Assembly: GCA_964036045.1 (NCBI GenBank)
Contig: OZ038380.1
Location: 165,423,872-165,487,871 of the forward strand
Reading direction: 5' to 3'
DNA from: Eutreptiella sp. 'Long Island Sound 2002'
Lineage: Eukaryota; Euglenozoa; Euglenophyceae; Eutreptiales; Eutreptiaceae
DNA: 64,000 bases
The notes under the pieces were generated by a model. That model was not told the DNA's origin and did no database searches. It worked only from the letters and a program-made list of their open reading frames with translations. Shown one piece after another: positions 57,835-64,000 of this stretch. Made by a program: the position numbers and the translations under genes. Numbering within the stretch: the first letter of the stretch is position 1; every line of letters starts with the position of its first letter.

Positions 57835-57967
57835 AGTAGTCCCCCGGAGGTACACTCAGCAAAATAACATCAGCTGTATAGTACAGGGGGGGGGGGTCTG
57901 CCTCAGTCTCTGCCTCTGCCACTGCACCCCCCCCTCCCAAAACCTTAGTTTTTATGGAAAACTTCGG
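57835..57967. repeat. YR element internal repeat A2
   Basis: 133 bp starting AGTAGTCCCCCGGAGGTAC and ending GGAAAACTTCGG. It matches 62574-62708 with a few substitutions and homopolymer length differences. It abuts B1 directly, as expected for the B1-A2 junction. Confidence 0.9.
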
Positions 57968-58081
57968 TTTCGGTATGTGCATGCCCTGCCCTGCACCGCC
58001 CTGCACTGCCCTGCACCTCCCTGCACTACACTCCAGGACTCCTGCACTACATTCAACCACAGTATTTGCAGGCCCCTTGGG
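57967..58081. repeat. YR element internal repeat B1
   Basis: Second copy of the 115-bp B repeat, 316 bp from the B2 copy. It follows the RT-RNase H frame on the minus strand and abuts A2. Confidence 0.9.
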
Positions 58082-58179
58082 TTAAAAAATTTGGATGTCA
58101 CCCACCCATCCATGCAGGGGGGGACTGTGCAGGGGCAGACCGCCTTGTCCCGGTCTGCAATCGCTCCCCACGCCGCCCA

Positions 58180-60010
58180 CTACGGTGAATGCACCCACAG
58201 GCGCTCCTTGGCAGCCGCCTCGATCACCGCTGCCCTGCCCCCCCTCCGGTCCCACGCCCTACTGATCGAGTCCGCTGGGTTGAGCTCGGACTGCACCCAG
58301 CAGAGGGTCACCTGCAGCCCCGTCCAACGGAGGCGGTGCGCAATCCTTCGTAGGATGCGCTGCTGCTGGATCCTGCCTGCCCCTGCCCTCCCCCAAAGCA
58401 GCTGGGCCAGCGCCCCCATGTTGTCCCCCACGAGCACGAGGCGCCGCGCTCGTCGCGCGTGCGCATCGTCCAGCGCCACCAGCGTCCCCCACAGCTCAGC
58501 CGCTTGCTGGGTTGTCACCCACGCTGGACACAGCGCCAGATCTGCCCCCCCCGGTCCCCAAGAGCCGACGCAGTAGGAGGGGCTAGCGCCTGTGGTCAGG
58601 GCACACCTGGCGGCGTCCACAAAGACGCGCACTGCCGGCCCAGCGCTCGTGGTGTCTGGCTCCCAGCCCCTGTAGCACTGGGCCATGGCCTCGCAGAGCC
58701 CGCGCACCACGGCTGGCGGTGTGCGCCAGGCCCAGCGTGGGCCCCAGCGCAGCCAGGACCGGGCACCTGCCAGAAAGCACCCTCCCAGGTTCCTTGGGCG
58801 CCCCAACCACCCGAGCTTCCCTAGTAACCGCCTCAGGGCGACATAGGTGTATGGCTTGAGGGCCAGCCGCACCCATGCCGCCACCACCGCTACCACCGCC
58901 GAAGCCGCCGGTGCCACCCTGCGCCCTCTTAGATCTACATCCTTGCCCATCCACCGCAAGGAGCGCTGCGGCGTGAACACGGACTTCTCACTGATGATGA
59001 AGCCCGCACGTCGGAGGAGGTGCGCCGCGCTGTCGGTGACAGCGGCCACTTCCCCCGGGTCATGTCCGACAAACAGGATATCATCTAGGTACTGTACCAC
59101 CACGACCCCCCCCCTCCCCAGATCCCCAGGCAGGTCCGCAATGAGGGCCTGGACCAGCCCAGGCGCCTGGTGCCAGCCAAAAGGCACTCGCAGAAAAGCG
59201 TACGTGTGCCCCTGGGCTGCCACCCGGATGGTGTTCGCCAGGGGGGGGGGGCGGGGAGCTCCACACCCCAATAGCAGTTTGCTATGTCCAATTTGGTGCC
59301 CCACAGGCCCCCCCCCCGGCCCCACCCCCCCTTCCGCGCAGATCCCTGAGGAGGACCGCCAAGCTCTCCAGAGACGGGAGCTTAAAGGGGCGGGCCTTGT
59401 ATTTGCACCCCTTGTTGAACATTTTCATGTTCACAATGAGGGCGCATTTGCGCTCCGATTTCCACTTGACGAACACCTCCGCATTTGCATCCCCCCCCAC
59501 CACGCTGACCAGGCCCTGGGACGCTAGGGTGGACAGGAGGGCCGCCACCCGTGGGCAGCGGGAGGGGGGGAGGGGATGGACACGCCCCCCCCGCCCTGTC
59601 AAACTCGGGGTCAGCCCAGTCCTCCCAGACGTGCGTCGGCACCGGCACCCAGCCCGCGTGCCGCGAGCTCCACAGTGACGCGCGGCTGGTCGTTTAGACG
59701 AGTCGAGGAGCCCCCATCGAGCGGGATCTCACCCCCCGCCAGGAGGTGCAGCGCCTCTTCAGCCAGCGCCAGGTCTGCGGCCGCCGCCCGCTCCTTCCAC
59801 GCGGGGCGATCCACAGCCCACTTGATAGACTCCGCCCACCATGCCTGCAAGAGGGACAGGACACTGTCAGCGGGGGCCTTCAGGCTGCGTCCCATGTGGC
59901 GCGCTGCCGTCTCCAGGTGGTCGTTCCAGTCGAGGCCGCACCTGGCGCACCGGGCAACCGCTAGCTGCATCTCCAGCCGCTCCGCTGCGCCGTCTCGCCG
60001 GCGCCCCCCC
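58180..60010 (-). CDS. Reverse transcriptase-RNase H polyprotein, in shifted frames
   Basis: The coding passes through several minus-strand frames. First is WAESIKWAVDRPAWKERAA (about 59840-59790). Then KARPFKLPSLESLAVLLRDL (59602-59282 frame), GTKLDIANCYWGVELP with the first catalytic Asp, and finally 59325-58180. The last frame holds LRVPFGWHQAPG, VVVVQYLDDILFVG with the YLDD catalytic pair (79-82), and the RNase H acids Asp237 (VFVDA), Glu277 (QQAAELWG), Asp301 (LVGDN) and Asp352 (NPADS). Two of the breaks lie exactly in homopolymers: a C10 run near 59308-59317 and a G11 run near 59244. They may be assembly errors or programmed shifts. All catalytic residues are intact. Confidence 0.85.
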
Positions 60011-61570
60011 GGGTGCTTGGGTGCCTCTGGTGCTGGCACGGGCCGGCGTGACCCGGGGCACTGTCGCGGAACGGGGGGCTGCTGCGGCTCGGCGGTCGGC
60101 CGCTCCACCAGCGGCCTGCTTGGGCTGGGGCTTCGGGGAGGGCGCAGCCCGCGTCGCCCGCGCTGCGGGTGCCGATCGGCCGCGGGCCACGGTTCGGTGC
60201 ACGTGGGCTTTGCGCTGGCTTTCGCGGGGGTGTCGAGCGGCCCTGCGTGCCACCGTATCGGGCGACTCGTCACTAGAGGAGCCCAGTACGATGGTGTCCC
60301 GCATGTCGGAATCGCCACGCAGGCCGGCCCCTTGGTTGCCATGGTTCCCAGCGCGGACATCGGGTTGGGCCGGGGCGGCGTGTGTCCCGTCGGGGCCACG
60401 GGGCCCAAGTGTGCCGAGCGCCCAGAGCTGGTATGCGTGCACTGGCCGGATCTCGACGCCAAATTCCGCCGTGGGCCAGGGCACGTTGTCGGGCAGGAAG
60501 AATTCCCACCCAGGGGGCGCGCTGGCGTACCTGTGGGCCTCCGCCTCGTTGTCCCATCGCCCAGCCACCGCGATGCTGGCGATGGCGGCCCCGAACGCCC
60601 GCATGGCCGCAGCTCCTCCTCGTCTCCAGGCGTGCCATCCCATGGATTCCCATCCCGTGGCAGCCAGCAAGCCATGGATCGCCGCATGAAGGTCGAACGC
60701 GGCAGCCATGAGCGGCACCGATGCGGGCCTGCCGGAGACCCACGGGTGGGCTGCCATCGCCGCGCGCCATGCATCAGGCCATGCCCCCAGTCGTGCTGTG
60801 ACCAAGTCGTCGTCCTTTTTGTCATGGAAGAAGCCCAACGTGCACCGCGTCCGGATGTCCACCGGTCGTACGCTGGCTGCTTCACCCACCCTGAGGAGAG
60901 TGGCAAATGAGATGACGGCAAGGCCCAGGCAGAACCAGCCGAGGGTGGTCCTGATGTTCCGGGCCATGAGCCGGAGGGTGACCAGCTCAGCCCACACTTG
61001 GGTTGGTCGTGGCGCGGCAGTGGTGGTCGCGGCGCCTCGTGCCATGAGCCAGTGTACAGGCCGCACTGTGGGTGGTATGCAGCCCAGCTTCTCTGCCAGG
61101 CGGAGGGGGGTTATGACGCCTCGCAGTGTCCCAGGCTGCTGGCCCATGGCGGCGCGCCTGACGATGTACTGGGACAGTGCCCCCGCTGCGTCCAGCTCGG
61201 GCCAGTGCGCCGCGAACCGGCCCACATCCCGGAGGATCGCGGTCCACCGCTCCACGGTACCCGGGGACCACCGCCGGATGGCCAACGCGAGGGGCTCCTC
61301 CATGTAACTGCCCCACCATAGGCTGTCCACTGCCGACCCCGCGTAGCGCAGGTTGAGTGCTCCGCCCCCCTCATCATCGGCGCCCCCCTTGCTGGCGGGC
61401 CGCTCGCCGCCGCTGGCACTTGGCCCTTCAGCAGTTGGCCGGCGCTGGGGCCGGCCCGGCCGGAAAGGGCTGGGGGGGCGGGGCAGGCGGTGCCGGGCAC
61501 GTGCCGCCCACGGCCCAGTGGTTGCGGCCGCACCGAAAACACGGGTACGGGGGGGGGCCAGTCGCGTCAT
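59867..61570 (-). CDS. Tyrosine recombinase of the YR retroelement
   Basis: 567-codon open frame. The N-terminal ~75 residues are low-complexity and overlap Gag, so translation may begin by frameshift or at a later Met. A helical core-binding region spans about 85-175. The catalytic domain carries ATLLRVGEAASV with Arg227, GWHAWRRGG with His313 and Arg316, GRWDNEAEAHRYA with Trp339 in the His/Trp position, and the nucleophile Tyr348. This R-HxxR-W-Y set is complete. Such enzymes cut and rejoin DNA through a 3'-phosphotyrosine and would integrate a circular cDNA. The C-terminal 200 residues are Arg/Pro/Ala-rich, include SSDESPDTVARRAARHP, and have no recognised domain. The frame overlaps the start of the RT region. 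Confidence 0.88.
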   Translation of the reverse strand: MTRLAPPRTRVFGAAATTGPWAARARHRLPRPPSPFRPGRPQRRPTAEGPSASGGERPASKGGADDEGGGALNLRYAGSAVDSLWWGSYMEEPLALAIRRWSPGTVERWTAILRDVGRFAAHWPELDAAGALSQYIVRRAAMGQQPGTLRGVITPLRLAEKLGCIPPTVRPVHWLMARGAATTTAAPRPTQVWAELVTLRLMARNIRTTLGWFCLGLAVISFATLLRVGEAASVRPVDIRTRCTLGFFHDKKDDDLVTARLGAWPDAWRAAMAAHPWVSGRPASVPLMAAAFDLHAAIHGLLAATGWESMGWHAWRRGGAAAMRAFGAAIASIAVAGRWDNEAEAHRYASAPPGWEFFLPDNVPWPTAEFGVEIRPVHAYQLWALGTLGPRGPDGTHAAPAQPDVRAGNHGNQGAGLRGDSDMRDTIVLGSSSDESPDTVARRAARHPRESQRKAHVHRTVARGRSAPAARATRAAPSPKPQPKQAAGGAADRRAAAAPRSATVPRVTPARASTRGTQAPGGAPARRRSGAAGDAASGCPVRQVRPRLERPPGDGSAPHGTQPEGPR

Positions 61571-62594
61571 AGGTGCGGCCCGTGCTGTGCGCCGTGTACA
61601 GGCTCTGGCTACCTACGGTACTGAACCCCCCCCGGTACGAGCCCGCGACGGAACCTGCTACGGAGGGGGCTCGTCCCTGCCCACCACTGGCACAGTCCCT
61701 GGCCCAGTGCCCGTGCATGCCACAGCGGAAGCATGCCCCGGGGGGAGCAGGAGCCGGGGTCTGCGCCTGAGCCGACGGCTGTGCCTGGGCCTGCTGCAGG
61801 GCAGGCTGCTGGGCCTGGGCGTACCATCCCTGCGGCGCTGGCCGCGCCGCTGCCCCAGCAGGGTGGGTGGGCGCGGGCTGGCAGTCCCTGTAGATCACCT
61901 TCCACACCGTCTCCACAAGCGCATTGCCCTTCCCAATGGGGTCCTCCGTTTTGATCCAGGTGTTCAAGGCCTGGATGAGCTCCTGCTGCCACAGCCAGGG
62001 TTGCTGCCCAGAAGCTATCTTGGTTAGCTCTCCCTCAGACAGGGGTGGTACCTTTGGTAGCTGGAGCTCCCGGATGCGAGCCTCCAGCCGTCGTATCTCC
62101 GCCTGCTCCGCGGTCTCCTTCGGCTTCTGCGACTGATGTTCCCGCGGCGGCTCCTCTGGCTGCTCCCGGGCAGGCGGACTGGGTTGCGGTACTGCCCGCC
62201 ACGCAGCCGCTTCGACGTCGAGCCGCAGATTTGAGGAGCGCTCAAAGAGGGCCATGTATATCAGGGCCGTTGGTGCGTCGAGGCCGCCCCCAGCCCATTC
62301 CACTGCCCGATCCACGCCCGCCACGGACAGGCCATCCTCCATCAGGCGCTCTTGGTACTGGGCGGCCATGATACCAGCGTCCGCGCTGTCGAGGAACCCG
62401 TACGCGGTAGCCGCAGCATGGTCGCGCCACCGCTCCCAGCGCGCGTACTCGGGGGTCTTGACGGGGTCCAGGTCCATGTTGTCCCGATTGAAGGCCAGCC
62501 TGGCCCGCTTCGCCCCGCGGCTTTCTCCACTGGCCGCGTCCGCCGATCCATTTGAGGTACCCTCTGGCATATTAGTAGTCCCCCGGAGGTACAC
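61428..62594 (-). CDS. Gag-like protein of the YR retroelement
   Basis: 388 codons from 62594; Met9 (62570) lies outside the repeat and is the more likely start. The N-terminal third is helical and charged (TPEYARWERWRDHAAATAY). A predicted coiled segment with AEQAEIRRLEARIRELQL lies at 164-179, and a Gln/Ala/Pro-rich linker at 240-285. The first zinc knuckle is CFRCGMHGHWARDC (288-301), CX2CX4HX4C. A second, variant knuckle is CFRCGRNHWAVGGTC (352-366), CX2CX3HX6C. Together these identify a nucleocapsid that packages the element RNA. The frame is intact and overlaps the recombinase frame by 143 bp. Confidence 0.85.
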   Translation of the reverse strand: MYLRGTTNMPEGTSNGSADAASGESRGAKRARLAFNRDNMDLDPVKTPEYARWERWRDHAAATAYGFLDSADAGIMAAQYQERLMEDGLSVAGVDRAVEWAGGGLDAPTALIYMALFERSSNLRLDVEAAAWRAVPQPSPPAREQPEEPPREHQSQKPKETAEQAEIRRLEARIRELQLPKVPPLSEGELTKIASGQQPWLWQQELIQALNTWIKTEDPIGKGNALVETVWKVIYRDCQPAPTHPAGAAARPAPQGWYAQAQQPALQQAQAQPSAQAQTPAPAPPGACFRCGMHGHWARDCASGGQGRAPSVAGSVAGSYRGGFSTVGSQSLYTAHSTGRTYDATGPPPYPCFRCGRNHWAVGGTCPAPPAPPPQPFPAGPAPAPANC

Positions 62595-62708
62595 TCAGCA
62601 AAATAACATCAGCTGTACAGTACAAGGGGGGGGGGGTCTGCCTCAGTCTCTGCCTCTGCCACTGCACCCCCCCCCTCCCAAAACCTCAGTTTTTATGGAA
62701 AACTTCGG
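62574..62708. repeat. YR element terminal repeat A1
   Basis: 135-bp copy of the A repeat at the 5' end of the element on the minus strand. The Gag frame opens at its inner edge: the first Met (62594) lies inside the repeat and the second (62570) just past it. The outer end reads GAAGTTTTCC on the minus strand. Confidence 0.9.
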
Positions 62709-62775
62709 GCACCTTGCGCCACTCTCCACGGATGAGGACCTTGGGACGGGTGTCCCCCTCGGTGGGAGTGGCCAT

Positions 62776-63010
62776 GGAAGGTTACGCCTTGGCCTCCGGG
62801 TCTTCCATGCTTTGCTCGGCAGAGGCTTCCTTGCCTTCGAGTGGGGTGGGGGTGGCCTCAACACCGTCCTCGATCCCCGGAAGTGCACCTTCAACTTGGG
62901 TGTTGGGGGGGTGGGACTTAGGAGGGAAGGAAAGCTTAGACACCCCCCAAAACACCACCAGGTGGTTCGATGACCCGCATAGCACTAAACAAACAATGCT
63001 CAACACATTT
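62776..63010. other. Flank between YR element and Ulp1 remnant
   Basis: A minus-strand frame (63102-62782) is open but ends in a TAA just before the ATG at 62775. No domain is recognised. It is probably part of the transposon that holds the Ulp1 domain. Confidence 0.4.
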
Positions 63011-63719
63011 TCAACAAAACCTCGACCCATTGGGGTGAGGGGAACATCCAAAAAAGAACCCCGGTGAGATATGCAAGCTATGAAAACCACACGACTGACC
63101 ACCCTTTTGGAATGCCAAGGCCCAGTGCTTGGTGGTTAAGCAGAGCTTTTTGAGCGCCGATAAGAAAAGACTGATCAAATAAATGGAGCTCAAGGGTTCC
63201 CAAACCCAAATAATGAAACACTTCAACAGGACACGACAATCGAAGGCACACACAAACCAATGCAACCCTTGATGGCCATCGTTATTAACCAGATTAGTGT
63301 GGCCACAACACCAAGCTATGTTGTCTAGTGTGGAGCCAGATTCAAAAATCTGCATCCACTTGGACACACTCTCTCTTGGTCCATCGCTTTCCATGTGGTA
63401 GGGCTCTTGGTTCAAACCAACACAAGATATCCTTATCCGTCAACCAATCTCCCACCCCCAAAGTGGTTGGTTCGCTCGGGATGGTTCTTCCGGTACGCCT
63501 TTTGGAAGTGAGTGGGTCAACAAGGGGTGCACTTAGCAAGGCCTTCTTTCCCTTCACCTTCTTCTGTGGCATAGGGGGGGCACTTGGCAAAGCCCTGTTT
63601 CCCTTCCCCTTGTGCCGTGGCACAGGAGCCGTAGCAGGAGGCACAAAGAGGCACCTCCGAATCAGACAGGGGGCCACATGTGCTGAAATTGGCAATTCAG
63701 GACCTATGGGATGCATCAC
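63011..63719 (-). pseudogene. Transposon-type Ulp1 (C48) cysteine peptidase, frameshifted
   Basis: The first frame (63719-63342) ends with WTKRECVQVDADF. The second (63415-63011) continues with MQIFESG through a one-base shift in a T5 tract near 63350. The catalytic part reads LVNNDGHQGLHWFVCAFDCR with the His (52), IWVWEPL where the acidic residue normally lies (Glu73 in place of Asp), and FQKGGQSCGFHSLHI with Gln103 and Cys109 six residues apart, the Ulp1 spacing. SUMO-protease-like domains of this kind travel in Mutator-like and related plant and algal transposons. No transposase is visible in the window, so the parent element lies beyond the right edge or is lost. Confidence 0.72.
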
Positions 63720-63815
63720 ACTAAAAAAAAAAGCTTCTTGGTGTACCAGCAGGGGGCCACATGTGCTGAAATTGGCATTTTAGGACCTATGGGATGCATC
63801 AGATTTAAAAAAAAA
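63667..63815. repeat. 83-bp tandem duplication
   Basis: CAGGGGGCCACATGTGCTGA begins copies at 63667 and 63750. Both continue through ATTGGCA and GGACCTATGGGATGCATCA to an A-run. The offset is 83 bp, with a few differences. It lies at the 5' side of the Ulp1 frame. The remaining 185 bases to the window end hold nothing I recognise. Confidence 0.85.
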
Positions 63816-64000
63816 ACTTTTCCATCTGGCACCTAATTAAATTACGCACACAATTATAACGGTCCCTACGCCTACTGTAGCTTGGCCATAAACAATGGAA
63901 AGTTCAGCGATAGGTCCCCACCGACAGACCTATGCCCTCTCATTCCGTGCATCGTGTCAAATACAGCGGCGAAGCCGCCGCCACAGGCCGTCCATGGATA

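Larger units (their letters stand above)
57650..62706 (-). mobile_element. Tyrosine-recombinase retrotransposon with split direct repeats
   Basis: This 5.06-kb element, read on the minus strand, is A1 (62708-62574), Gag, tyrosine recombinase, RT-RNase H, B1 (58081-57967), A2 (57967-57835), a 69-bp spacer, and B2 (57765-57651). Split direct repeats of the A1...B1-A2-B2 form are the hallmark of PAT, Ngaro and VIPER-type YR retroelements. These are thought to integrate as circles by recombination, without an integrase or target-site duplication. The gene order Gag-YR-RT/RH is that of trypanosomatid VIPER; Ngaro and PAT carry YR last. The flanks rejoin without a duplication. Near-identical repeat copies suggest recent insertion. 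The only breaks seen are in G/C homopolymers in the RT. Confidence 0.9.

Overview
The window is eukaryotic nuclear DNA, most likely from a GC-rich unicellular alga or related protist. The evidence is a GT-AG intron, several classes of eukaryotic retroelement and DNA transposon, a carboxylate-reductase-like megaenzyme, and a glutathione S-transferase with a long membrane-spanning N-terminal extension. I cannot name the species. About half of the window is one satellite array, and most of the rest is transposon remains and low-complexity sequence. Only two host-type genes look intact: the GST gene and the reductase-like gene. An ISCU-like exon is a third host-type fragment.

Layout. 1-32.8 kb is an uninterrupted array of a 23-bp unit (about 1,425 copies, running off the left edge) that fades into diverged units by about 33.04 kb. 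33.3-33.5 kb is a C/CA-rich microsatellite. 34.3-38.4 kb is a two-exon minus-strand GST-like gene. Its roughly 2-kb intron holds an 845-bp hexamer repeat and three diverged copies of a longer repeat. 38.4-41.7 kb has no gene I can recognise. 42.2-47.4 kb is a decayed, 5'-truncated non-LTR (LINE) retrotransposon on the minus strand (endonuclease end, reverse transcriptase, zinc finger, RNase H). It carries a nested 721-bp insertion flanked by a perfect 20-bp direct repeat. 48.8-49.4 kb is the 3' end of a hAT transposase. 51.27-51.46 kb encodes the C-terminal part of an ISCU-type Fe-S scaffold. 51.7-55.8 kb is an intronless 1,348-1,374-codon gene with adenylation, carrier-protein and thioester-reductase domains. 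57.65-62.7 kb is a 5.06-kb tyrosine-recombinase retrotransposon (Gag, recombinase, RT-RNase H) with split direct repeats. It sits inside another minus-strand reading frame. 63.0-63.7 kb is a frameshifted Ulp1-type cysteine peptidase of the kind carried by transposons.

The two most notable items are the tyrosine-recombinase element and the 23-bp array. The element has gene order Gag-YR-RT/RH, A1/B1-A2-B2 repeats, and flanks that rejoin in frame. In the array the unit length is not a multiple of three, so all three forward frames read the same 23-residue cycle and stay open for kilobases. Those very long ORFs are therefore a property of the repeat and not evidence for proteins. Several coding breaks fall in G or C homopolymers of nine or more bases, so sequencing or assembly error must be excluded before calling them pseudogenes.
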